The translations under genes and the position numbers were made by a program. Under the pieces are notes generated by a model that did not search any database, was not told where the DNA came from, and saw nothing but the letters and a program-made list of their open reading frames with translations. DNA of 11,793 bases, taken from NCBI GenBank assembly GCA_035686205.1, contig DASRZQ010000195.1, forward strand, positions 1-11,793, given 5' to 3'. Source of the DNA: CAIWTU01 sp035686205. Its GTDB lineage: Bacteria; Desulfobacterota; Desulfuromonadia; Geobacterales; Geobacteraceae. Positions 5,710-11,768 of this stretch are shown piece after piece; position 1 is the first letter of the stretch; each line of letters begins with the position of its first letter.

Positions 5710-7812
5710 TCAGATCTCTATCCTGAACTCGGCGCCGCCACGCACGTTTCTTGCGCCCAGTTTGCCGTCCATGTGCTTTTCCACAATGGTCTTGGACATG
5801 TACAGTCCCACCCCGGTGCCTTTGCCGAGCTCTTTGGTTGTGAAGTACGGTTCGAAGATCTTGTCCATGATATCTTCGGAAATGCCGCCCCCATTATCCG
5901 TTACAGTTATGACGGTTTTGTTTTTCCTGTTCACCGCCCTTATGGTTATTTCGGGGTTGGATACTTTTCTCTCGACAAATGCGTCCCTCGCGTTGCTTAA
6001 AATGTTGAGCAGAACCTGGGCAAACTCGTTGGGGTAACCGATCACGGAGTTGCCGTCCTCCGCCTCGAAGTGGATGGTGATGTTCTGGAACTTCATGCTC
6101 GGCTCAACGAATGAAATGGTTTTCCGGATGACATCGCCGGGGAGAAATACCGTTTTGCTCTTGTCGGGCTTGAAAAAGTGACGGAAGTCGTCAATGGTCT
6201 GCGACATGTGCTGGATCACCTGCAATGCGTGCCCGATGGTACTGTCCAGGAACTCCTTCGAGAATTCTCCGTACGAATAGCTTTCGTGCAGATTCTGTAT
6301 AAGCAGCGAGACCGTGGTAAGCGGCTGCCGCCACTGGTGGGCTATGTTGCCGATCATTTCGCCCATGGCCGCCTGGCGTCCCTGCTGGATCAGCATATAG
6401 TCCTTCTGGCGGTTCTTGGCGACTTCTTCCTCCACCTTTTTTTCCAGGACCCTGTTCAGCTGCCTCAGCTCCTGGTGCTTGTGCTTCAGCGCCTCTTCGG
6501 CCTTCTTCCTTGCGGTGACGTCCTGGGCGGTGCCTATAATCCTCAGCGGCGTTCCGTCATCGTCCGCGGCGACCTTGCCGCGGGAATGTAAAATCCGGAC
6601 CGTCCCGTTCGGTCTTCTTATCCTGTGATACAGGGAAAACGGGTGCCTGCTGCGATAGGCCGTCGCGATGGCCGCCTTGAAAATTCCGAGGTCTTCGGGG
6701 TGGATGAGACGCAATATGCCCTTGAAATTAAGAGGGAATATTTTCGGATCAAGGCCGCAGATCCGGTACAGCTCCTCCGACAAAAAGAAACCGTTGTCGC
6801 GGATATCATACTCCCAGCTGCCGAGATTGGCGATATGCTGTGCTTCGGCCAGTTGCATCTCGCTCTTTTTCAGTTTTTCTTCATCCCGTTTGCGCTTGGT
6901 TATATCCCGTGTGACTTCCACCACCCCGGAAAGGGCGCCGTTTTCGTCCCTGACCGGAAAACCCTTTATGTACCAGACCCGGCCGTCCGGAGAGGTCATT
7001 TCTCCCTCCTGGGGTTCGCCCGTGCTCAGCGCGCGCACGATCGGACATCCGTCGCACGGCTCTTTCTGCCGGTACAGGAGATGATGGCAACGGCAACCGG
7101 TCAGCAAATCGGCCGGCACCTTGTACGAGTCGGCGGCGGCCCTGTTGGCCCAGACAACCCTGAAATCCATGTCGTGATAAAGAACGTGTTCCGTAACACT
7201 GTCAAGGATCAGGTCCTTTTCCCGCTCTGATTTCCGCAGCGCCTCCTCGGCTAATATGCGATCCGTAATGTCATAGGCCAGGATGTAAAAGCCGAGCACC
7301 TTGTTGTCATCATTCTTGTGCGGGATAAGCGATACGGCAAGGCGGATCACATGGGCGCCCTTCTCAACGTCCGTTTCAAAAGTCACCTCGTTCCCTTCCA
7401 GGACGGACATCACATACCCCTCGTACCTGCCGTACACCTTTTCGCCAAAAAGCTCCCTGATATTCCTTCCGACAATCATTTTCGGATGGTAACTGAACCA
7501 TTTCTCATGCCATATATTGACAAAGCGGAGGTTCTGATTCGTATCGACATATGAGATGTGCGCCGGCATCGCATCGAGAATAAGCCGGTACCGGGTGCGT
7601 ATTTCCCTCAGCTCTTTCTTGAGGTGTTCATAATGGGTGATATCGATGGAAAAGGAAACCAGTCTTTTGTCATTTTCATTAGGCTCTTTAACTGGATAAA
7701 GCCTTTCCTCGACCATCTCCGGCTTACTCGATGCCTCGAGCTCGGCAATTCGCAGCGACAGTCTCTTTATTTCCTCAAGGAGCTGTTCCCTCGTTTTATG
7801 TTCATGTTCCAT
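5710..7812 (-). CDS. Orphan PAS-domain sensor histidine kinase
   Basis: A predicted 700-residue soluble sensor kinase; no membrane segment or signal peptide is visible. A short coiled-coil-like N-terminus (residues 5-27) is followed by what looks like only the tail of a PAS domain (51-70). PAS domains then follow at about 71-187, 195-307 and 325-435, linked by helical segments of the RKxxEE type, and a coiled coil at about 436-475. The kinase core has the phospho-acceptor H492 in IAHQWRQPL, the N box LLNILSNARDAF (601-612), G1 DNGGG (639-643), F box FEPYFTT (653-659) and G2 GKGTGVGLYMSK (663-674). The second PAS carries C240, C242, H243, H244, C253 and C256, a possible metal or redox site. 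AGGGG eight bases upstream favours ATG 7812 over ATG 7818; the frame is open to 8043. No response regulator is adjacent, so partner and signal are unknown. Confidence 0.93.
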   Translation of the reverse strand: MEHEHKTREQLLEEIKRLSLRIAELEASSKPEMVEERLYPVKEPNENDKRLVSFSIDITHYEHLKKELREIRTRYRLILDAMPAHISYVDTNQNLRFVNIWHEKWFSYHPKMIVGRNIRELFGEKVYGRYEGYVMSVLEGNEVTFETDVEKGAHVIRLAVSLIPHKNDDNKVLGFYILAYDITDRILAEEALRKSEREKDLILDSVTEHVLYHDMDFRVVWANRAAADSYKVPADLLTGCRCHHLLYRQKEPCDGCPIVRALSTGEPQEGEMTSPDGRVWYIKGFPVRDENGALSGVVEVTRDITKRKRDEEKLKKSEMQLAEAQHIANLGSWEYDIRDNGFFLSEELYRICGLDPKIFPLNFKGILRLIHPEDLGIFKAAIATAYRSRHPFSLYHRIRRPNGTVRILHSRGKVAADDDGTPLRIIGTAQDVTARKKAEEALKHKHQELRQLNRVLEKKVEEEVAKNRQKDYMLIQQGRQAAMGEMIGNIAHQWRQPLTTVSLLIQNLHESYSYGEFSKEFLDSTIGHALQVIQHMSQTIDDFRHFFKPDKSKTVFLPGDVIRKTISFVEPSMKFQNITIHFEAEDGNSVIGYPNEFAQVLLNILSNARDAFVERKVSNPEITIRAVNRKNKTVITVTDNGGGISEDIMDKIFEPYFTTKELGKGTGVGLYMSKTIVEKHMDGKLGARNVRGGAEFRIEI

Positions 7813-7890
7813 TACCATTTCCCCTGCGCAACTTCCGCTTACAGTTTCCAGCCGGCCAGTCCTCCCCCGCAACCGGCAACACAATTCTAA

Positions 7891-7896
7891 AGTATA
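7891..7896 (-). promoter_or_regulatory. Possible -10 box for the histidine kinase gene
   Basis: TATACT on the minus strand lies 78 bases before the chosen start, in the 191-base spacer between the small upstream gene and the kinase. The -35 position, 17-18 bases further up, is only A/T-rich, with no good TTGACA match. An 8-bp inverted repeat (7926-7933 with 7953-7960, GAAAAATT/AATTTTTC) lies just upstream and could be an operator. Nothing else stands out in this spacer. Confidence 0.3.
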
Positions 7897-8003
7897 CACC
7901 CTTCTCTGTTTTTTTAAATCTGACGGAAAAATTTTCTGGCTGTTCGCCCGGGAATTTTTCAGCCAACACGCGGCAAAAAACCGGTCAAAGTCGGCGTCGC
8001 CGT

Positions 8004-8243
8004 TCATCTTCCGGAGATCACCTCCATTTGCACCAGTTCCCATTCATCCGCATTCAGGTCATGCTTTATCATGTAGAGGTTCCCGTCATCGGCGAGCAGC
8101 CTGAAATAGGCGTTTTCCGCTCCATACCAGCGGTCCAGTATTTCCGTAATGAGGAACGTCCTGTCCACTATCTTGAAAGAAACCGGATCTTCATGGGCGC
8201 CGTAACCGATTGCAGTCCGCACCTTCACTGATATCCCGACCAT
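8004..8243 (-). CDS. Small conserved-looking protein of unknown function (DUF6504-like)
   Basis: A 79-residue soluble protein with no signal peptide, membrane segment or cysteines. The central part (about 21-72) alternates short strands and turns: VSFKIVDRTFLITEILDRWYG, then AYFRLLADDGNLYMIKHDL, then WELVQ near the end. This looks like a small beta-barrel fold, and it recalls small 'cytoplasmic' hypothetical proteins in environmental bacteria, some assigned to DUF6504; that assignment is from memory and uncertain. GGGA six bases before ATG 8243 supports this start over ATG 8249 or the longer frame to 8300. It lies downstream of the THUMP gene and upstream of the kinase on the same strand, with wide gaps on both sides, so co-transcription is unclear. 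Amino-acid composition and codon use look like a real gene. Confidence 0.75.
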   Translation of the reverse strand: MVGISVKVRTAIGYGAHEDPVSFKIVDRTFLITEILDRWYGAENAYFRLLADDGNLYMIKHDLNADEWELVQMEVISGR

Positions 8244-8262
8244 AACCATTCCCGCCGTTTCA

Positions 8263-8451
8263 ATCAAACCTGAATCCGTGACGTCTGAATGCCGGGGCAA
8301 GCAGAATGCCGTGGTTTAAACGCCGCTGACGCCGCTTCATGCCTGTTACACCGGGTCAACTTCGCCGGACGGTCTCAGCCCGCTGGAACGCAAAAAACCG
8401 AGGCGTTCCGCGCGAACGAAGGCATGAAGGCATCACGGATTCGGGTTAAAT
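8263..8451 (-). ncRNA. Inverted-repeat-rich spacer; possible structured RNA or MITE remnant
   Basis: The spacer between the THUMP gene and the small gene (8244-8459) contains nested inverted repeats. Outer arms 8263-8293 and 8421-8451 match at 24 of 31 positions, including a perfect 10-base GAATCCGTGA core. An inner perfect 10-bp pair joins 8335-8344 (CTTCATGCCT) with 8420-8429. Within that, GGAACGC (8385-8391) pairs with GCGTTCC (8403-8409). On the minus strand this would lie upstream of the small gene and could fold as a branched leader. It matches no riboswitch class that I recognise. Whether it is an RNA, a decayed mobile element or both cannot be settled by eye. Confidence 0.35.
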
Positions 8452-8459
8452 CCAGCCTT

Positions 8460-8999
8460 TCAATCAAGCCCGAGGAAAGGGTAGCGCATCAGGTCATCCC
8501 GGCTCCAGAGCGACAGGCCGGCCCTTGTCCCCACCGTCTCGACCGCGATTATGAAATCGGGATCGTCAAATGAAATGCGGCCGGGCGAACCGGCCTTTTC
8601 CAGGGTCTCCAGCAGGTACTCGTCCAGAAAACGCTCCTCGTCCATACTGGAAAGACGCCCCTTGAAACCGCGGCGGCGCATCCGCGCGTGAAAGCTTTTG
8701 CCGGCCAGGCTCGGAACCCACCGTGAGACCGCCTCCACCGCATTCTTTTCAAATGCCCCCGGCGACTGGAAGTTGAACAGGCAGGTGAGGGGCACCAACC
8801 GGGCGATGACGTCCGCGGCCTCCGGGTCATCGGCCATGCGCCCGTGAAGCCACTCCGGCAATTGCTCCGGGTCGTCGCTCCGCATCACGAGCACGTTAAA
8901 AAATTCCGTCCTGCCGACCCTGCCCATGGCCTGGAGCAGCCTGCAGGCACGGACAAAGGCCCCTTCCCGGACGGTTACCAACACATTCCAGTCATGCAT
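8460..8999 (-). CDS. Stand-alone THUMP-domain RNA-binding protein (Tan1/COG1818-like)
   Basis: A 179-residue protein consisting mainly of a THUMP module with no attached catalytic domain. THUMP domains bind tRNA ends and usually accompany tRNA-modifying enzymes; the Tan1 type assists cytidine acetylation of tRNA in eukaryotes. The diagnostic C-terminal half has SFHARMRRRGFKG (102-114), RFLDEYLLETLEKAG (123-137), ISFDDPDFIIAVETVGTRAGLSL (142-164) and the closing YPFLGLD (173-179). The N-terminal part (1-75) resembles the companion alpha/beta domain of these proteins. GGGAGGAG five to six bases upstream makes the start secure. No tRNA-modification enzyme lies nearby, so its partner, if any, is encoded elsewhere. 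It is divergent from the DUF4337 gene. Confidence 0.85.
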   Translation of the reverse strand: MHDWNVLVTVREGAFVRACRLLQAMGRVGRTEFFNVLVMRSDDPEQLPEWLHGRMADDPEAADVIARLVPLTCLFNFQSPGAFEKNAVEAVSRWVPSLAGKSFHARMRRRGFKGRLSSMDEERFLDEYLLETLEKAGSPGRISFDDPDFIIAVETVGTRAGLSLWSRDDLMRYPFLGLD

Positions 9000-9081
9000 A
9001 AGCTCCTCCCCGCGGGGATTATTCCCGTTTGCCGTTAAAGGCGCGACAAAATCGACGCCTTCCGGAACACTTCATAAATTC

Positions 9082-9110
9082 AGTATAGTTCGTGGATGGC
9101 GTTAATTCAA
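9082..9110 (-). promoter_or_regulatory. Predicted promoter of the THUMP gene
   Basis: On the minus strand TTGAAT (9105-9110) is separated by 17 bases from TATACT (9082-9087), a good sigma-70-type pair. Transcription would start near 9075, leaving a leader of about 75 bases before the ATG at 8999. Confidence 0.6.
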
Positions 9111-9177
9111 CAAGCGGAAAACCGCTCAAATTCCCCCCGCAGGGTCATGAAATCCCTCGAATCGGCATGGCGCCCTG

Positions 9178-9186
9178 TGCTATTAT
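9178..9186 (+). promoter_or_regulatory. Predicted extended -10 promoter of the DUF4337 gene
   Basis: TGC directly followed by TATTAT (9181-9186) forms an extended -10. The -35 position (TCGAAT, 9157-9162, 18-base spacer) is weak, as is common with extended -10 promoters. The transcript would start near 9193, about 30 bases before the ATG. The ribosome site is GGAGGG at 9213-9218. Confidence 0.5.
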
Positions 9187-9222
9187 GTGCCGATTTGTCA
9201 TGAACCATATGCGGAGGGAAAA

Positions 9223-9759
9223 ATGTCCGAAGAAAAGAAGGAACCGTGGCTGAATTATCTTGCGCTGACAACGGTAATCCTGGCGGTCTGCGCGACTCTT
9301 GCCACATTCAAGGGCGGAGGATATTCCACCAAATCCGTGCTGAGTCAGACCAGGGCATCCGACCAGTGGGCCTATTACCAGGCAAAAAGCCTCAAGGGGT
9401 ATCTCTACGAATTGCAAAAAGACAAGCTTCAGCTCGAGCTTAAAGCGCTTCAGGCAAGGGATTCCCTGTCGGTGGCCAAAGATTACGAAGGCAGGATCGC
9501 GGATTACGGCAAAAAGATAACAAAATACGAAGAAGAGCGGAACACCATCCAGAGCGAGGCAAAAAAGCTTGAAGCCGCGAGGGACGATGCCCAGAAGCAC
9601 GCCCAGACCTTCGGCATAGCGGTCATATTTCTTCAGATAGCCATTCTGCTTTCTTCCATCGCCGCCCTGATGAAAAAAAAGCCGTTGTGGATAATCGGCA
9701 TGGCCGTCGGCGTCTGCGGAGTCGTTTATTTCATAAACGGCTTCCTGCTCTTCATGTAA
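9223..9759 (+). CDS. DUF4337 membrane protein with coiled-coil centre
   Basis: A 178-residue predicted inner-membrane protein of unknown function. A first hydrophobic helix spans about 12-28 (LALTTVILAVCATLAT). The hallmark SQTRASDQWAYYQAKS follows at 41-56. A long charged helical stretch, probably coiled coil, runs from about 57 to 125, rich in K, E and Q. Two further hydrophobic helices lie at about 129-150 and 154-176. This layout and the motif fit the DUF4337 family. The ATG at 9223 follows GGAGGG closely; the frame is open back to 9187 but that part has no ribosome site. It is divergent from the THUMP gene and separated from folK by 160 bases containing a weak hairpin and a heptad array, so it may be a single-gene unit. 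Confidence 0.9.
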   Translation: MSEEKKEPWLNYLALTTVILAVCATLATFKGGGYSTKSVLSQTRASDQWAYYQAKSLKGYLYELQKDKLQLELKALQARDSLSVAKDYEGRIADYGKKITKYEEERNTIQSEAKKLEAARDDAQKHAQTFGIAVIFLQIAILLSSIAALMKKKPLWIIGMAVGVCGVVYFINGFLLFM

Positions 9760-9763
9760 ACGT

Positions 9764-9787
9764 CGCAAAAGATTTTGCGTTTAATAT
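9764..9787 (+). terminator. Weak hairpin after the DUF4337 gene, possible terminator
   Basis: CGCAAAA (9764-9770) and TTTTGCG (9773-9779) form a short self-complementary stem four bases after the stop codon, followed by TTTAATAT. The stem is AT-rich with a very small loop, so termination would be inefficient at best. Confidence 0.35.
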
Positions 9788-9828
9788 TCAAGGTTGCGTG
9801 TTAAATGTCACAAGACAAAACAACCAGC

Positions 9829-9877
9829 TTTCAACTTCCAACTTTCAACGTTTAACTTTCAACTTCGAAGTCCTAAC
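9829..9877 (+). repeat. Heptad (7-base period) array of TTTCAAC type upstream of folK
   Basis: Seven contiguous 7-mers: TTTCAAC, TTCCAAC, TTTCAAC, GTTTAAC, TTTCAAC, TTCGAAG, TCCTAAC. Most follow TT(T/C)(C/T)AAC. The period is the same as the array at 1127-1226, but the unit sequence differs. The folK frame is open through it and would give an N-terminal Phe/Asn/Gln-rich stretch unlike any FolK, so the array is taken as non-coding. Confidence 0.75.
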
Positions 9878-9884
9878 CTTGATG

Positions 9885-9913
9885 TTGACGAAAAAATCCA
9901 TTTGTGTTCTACT
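9885..9913 (+). promoter_or_regulatory. folK: Predicted folK promoter
   Basis: TTGACG (9885-9890), a 17-base spacer and TCTACT (9908-9913) form a plausible sigma-70-type promoter just downstream of the heptad array. The predicted first transcribed base falls at about 9920, which is the GTG chosen as the folK start. The -10 box matches consensus at only four of six positions. Confidence 0.4.
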
Positions 9914-9919
9914 CAAGCG

Positions 9920-10408
9920 GTGGAATCTTCAGCATATATAGCCCTTGGTTCGAACCTGGGGGACCGGGAGCTGAACATGTTGCGCGGAATTGCCGAGATC
10001 GGCAAGCTGCCCGGAACGAGAATAACCGCCCTCTCCGGATTCTACGACACGCAGCCGGTTGGCCCGGTCGAACAGGACAACTTCCTCAACGCCGCCCTGC
10101 GCATCGAGACATCGCTATCCCCCCATCAGCTTCTCAGTGAACTGCAGCGGATCGAAACGGAGACCTTCGGGAGGAAAAGAACGGTCCGGTGGGGTCCGCG
10201 CTCCATCGACCTGGACATCCTTTTTTACGGGAATCTCGTCATTGCGGGGGAAGACCTGACAATTCCCCACCCCTGTCTCCATGAACGCCGGTTTGTCCTT
10301 GCCCCGCTGGTCGAGATAGCTCCCGGCCTGGTACATCCGGGAATCGGACGAAGCCTTGCGGAGATCCTGGATGACCTTGCCGGCGACGAGCGGGTCGAAA
10401 AGATTTAG
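9920..10408 (+). CDS. folK: HPPK, 2-amino-4-hydroxy-6-hydroxymethyldihydropteridine pyrophosphokinase
   Basis: Transfers pyrophosphate from ATP to 6-hydroxymethyl-7,8-dihydropterin, the step before dihydropteroate synthase in folate synthesis; cytoplasmic. Starting at GTG 9920 gives 162 residues, the normal length. The N-terminus reads SSAYIALGSNLGDRE, as in the family. The signature RWGPRSIDLDILFYG is at 90-104 with the metal-binding D97 and D99, and IPHPCLHERRFVLAPL follows at 115-130. The start is uncertain: no ATG lies near the conserved N-terminus, no Shine-Dalgarno precedes the GTG, an in-frame TTG lies at 9902, and the frame is open to 9794 through the heptad array. It is followed after 10 bases by the YHS gene, whose ribosome site overlaps the folK stop codon. 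Confidence 0.95.
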   Translation: MESSAYIALGSNLGDRELNMLRGIAEIGKLPGTRITALSGFYDTQPVGPVEQDNFLNAALRIETSLSPHQLLSELQRIETETFGRKRTVRWGPRSIDLDILFYGNLVIAGEDLTIPHPCLHERRFVLAPLVEIAPGLVHPGIGRSLAEILDDLAGDERVEKI

Positions 10409-10418
10409 GAGACACTTG

Positions 10419-10667
10419 ATGAAATTATTATTCATGTTCCTTGTCGGATATTGCATCTACCTGATGTTCAAGGGGTCCGCGAAAAAAGAGGTCGGACCCC
10501 GCCCGACGGAAAAACCGGCGGGGGAAATCACGCATAAAGACCCCGTCTGCGGTGTTTACGTTTCCGAAGACGACGCGGTTGTAGGCAGGCACGAAGGGGA
10601 AAGAATATACTTCTGCTCGATGGAATGTCTCGAAAAATACCGGGAAAGCCTGGAGAAAAAGACCTGA
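10419..10667 (+). CDS. Membrane-anchored YHS-domain protein
   Basis: An 82-residue protein with one N-terminal hydrophobic segment (about 1-18, MKLLFMFLVGYCIYLMF) and a short Lys/Pro-rich linker. A C-terminal YHS/TRASH-like metal-site domain follows: DPVCG at 41-45 and FCSMEC at 65-70, giving C44, C66 and C70. YHS domains are linked to metal (often copper) handling and also occur in multi-component enzymes. The absence of positive charges before the helix and the KK after it suggest the N-terminus points outward and the YHS part faces the cytoplasm, but this is uncertain. AGGAG at 10407-10411, seven bases before the ATG, fixes the start. It probably forms an operon with folK upstream and the transaldolase downstream, with no obvious functional link. 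Confidence 0.85.
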   Translation: MKLLFMFLVGYCIYLMFKGSAKKEVGPRPTEKPAGEITHKDPVCGVYVSEDDAVVGRHEGERIYFCSMECLEKYRESLEKKT

Positions 10668-10738
10668 ATTACCGCGCCGGGCGTATCGCCCGCACGGAAT
10701 ACACATACAAATCAGCATCAGAGAACGGGAGGAAGACA

Positions 10739-11383
10739 ATGAAGTTTTTTATCGACACGGCAATCGTGGAGGAAATAAGGGAAGCGCATGCGCTCGGACT
10801 GGTTGACGGGGTCACCACTAATCCTTCGCTTATTGCCAAATCGGGACGCAATTTCGTGGATGTCATCAAGGAAATAACGGAAATCGTGGATGGCCCCATA
10901 TCAGCCGAAGTGGTTGCACTGGACCATGAGGGCATGATCCGGGAGGGCGAGGAGCTGGCAAAGATTCACCCCAATATCGTCATCAAGGTTCCGATGACGC
11001 CCGAAGGCCTTAAGGCCACGAAGGCGCTCCATGCGAAAGGGATCAAGGTCAACGTAACCCTGATCTTCTCGCCGATCCAGGCGCTGCTGGCGGCCAAGGC
11101 GGGCGCCGCCTACGTATCTCCTTTCGTGGGCAGGCTCGACGACATTTCCCAGGACGGCATGGGCATCATCGACGAAATCCGCACCATCTTTGACAACTAC
11201 GGCTATGATGCGGAGATAATCGTCGCCAGCATCCGCAATCCCGTGCATGTCCTCAATTCCGCTCTCATAGGCGCCGACATAGCCACCATACCCTACTCGG
11301 TAATGATCCAGCTCAGCAAGCATCCGCTCACCGACGCGGGGATCGATAAGTTTCTTAAGGACTGGGAAAAAGTCCCGAAGTAA
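10739..11383 (+). CDS. tal: Short-type transaldolase / fructose-6-phosphate aldolase family (TalC/MipB)
   Basis: Class I aldolase with a TIM barrel; it transfers a dihydroxyacetone unit between sugar phosphates in the non-oxidative pentose phosphate pathway, or cleaves fructose 6-phosphate. It has 214 residues, the size of the short subfamily. D6 (FIDTA), N28 (TTNPS) and the Schiff-base lysine K83 (VIKVPMT) are present, as are NVTLIFS (105-111) and YVSPFVGRLDD (125-135). F129 occupies the position that is Tyr in true E. coli FSA and Phe in transaldolases, so transaldolase activity is more likely. GGGAGG six bases before the ATG sets the start. It is the last gene of the folK-YHS-tal group and is followed by a strong terminator. 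Confidence 0.94.
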   Translation: MKFFIDTAIVEEIREAHALGLVDGVTTNPSLIAKSGRNFVDVIKEITEIVDGPISAEVVALDHEGMIREGEELAKIHPNIVIKVPMTPEGLKATKALHAKGIKVNVTLIFSPIQALLAAKAGAAYVSPFVGRLDDISQDGMGIIDEIRTIFDNYGYDAEIIVASIRNPVHVLNSALIGADIATIPYSVMIQLSKHPLTDAGIDKFLKDWEKVPK

Positions 11384-11403
11384 TACTTTTGCGGATCGCA
11401 TCG

Positions 11404-11440
11404 AAAAACCCGGAGATTCATGGCATCTCCGGGTTTTTTT
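11404..11440 (+). terminator. Strong intrinsic terminator, likely bidirectional
   Basis: AAAAACCCGGAGAT (11404-11417) pairs perfectly with ATCTCCGGGTTTTT (11425-11438) around a 7-base loop, and the T-run extends to 11440. The A-run on the other side gives a matching T-run on the minus strand, so it can end both the transaldolase transcript and the convergent YgbA-type gene, whose stop lies two bases beyond. Confidence 0.92.
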
Positions 11441-11441
11441 A

Positions 11442-11768
11442 TCATTTGCCCGCGTCCCTCTTTGGCGCTTTTCCGAGTTCATCCGCAAAGTGCATGACCG
11501 CCAGGATGGGATGAAAAATCAACATGCGCGGCCCGGCATACCTCATTACCGCGCGGACCTGTTCGCGCATGGCGGGAGCATAGCAATGCACGGGACACCT
11601 GCCGCAAGCCGGCTTCCCGTCCCGGTACGGGCATCCGTCAATGCGCCGCATGGCGTAATCCATTAGCTGCCGGCAATCCGCGCATAAGGCCCCGGATGTG
11701 TCATGACGTCCGCGGCAATGGATTTCGATCATGTGCCTGATTGTCTTCTTTTCCCGCTCAATACGCAT
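11442..11768 (-). CDS. YgbA-type Cys-rich protein (nitrous oxide-stimulated promoter family)
   Basis: A 108-residue small cytoplasmic protein matching the YgbA family, whose E. coli member belongs to the NsrR nitric-oxide regulon. Seven cysteines stand out: C18, C29, C32, C46, C55, C58 and C62, arranged as CxxC and CxxCxxxC, a likely metal or iron-sulfur site. Family landmarks are HMIEIHCRG (12-20), HCYAPAMREQVRAVMRYAGPRML (61-83) and HPILAVMH (86-93). The C-terminal tail is basic. The ATG at 11768 gives a typical N-terminus, but no clear ribosome site precedes it and the frame stays open to the window edge, so the start could lie further upstream. No NsrR-like site can be judged because the promoter is outside the window. 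Molecular function is not established. Confidence 0.88.
   Translation of the reverse strand: MRIEREKKTIRHMIEIHCRGRHDTSGALCADCRQLMDYAMRRIDGCPYRDGKPACGRCPVHCYAPAMREQVRAVMRYAGPRMLIFHPILAVMHFADELGKAPKRDAGK

Noticed and set aside
8335..8429. Possible TPP riboswitch on the minus strand (a CTGAGA string near GC-rich stems)
   Set aside because: The other invariant TPP parts (GGGGTG, the ACCTGAT segment and the ATGCCAGCG-type segment in the right order) are absent, and the downstream gene has no thiamine link.
8289..8573. 94-codon plus-strand frame in the spacer before the THUMP gene
   Set aside because: It overlaps the end of the THUMP gene, has no ribosome site and covers the inverted-repeat region, so its sequence is better explained as non-coding.
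9794..9919. N-terminal extension of folK from the ATG at 9794
   Set aside because: The extension translates the TTTCAAC heptads into a low-complexity Phe/Asn/Gln stretch absent from FolK proteins and has no ribosome site.
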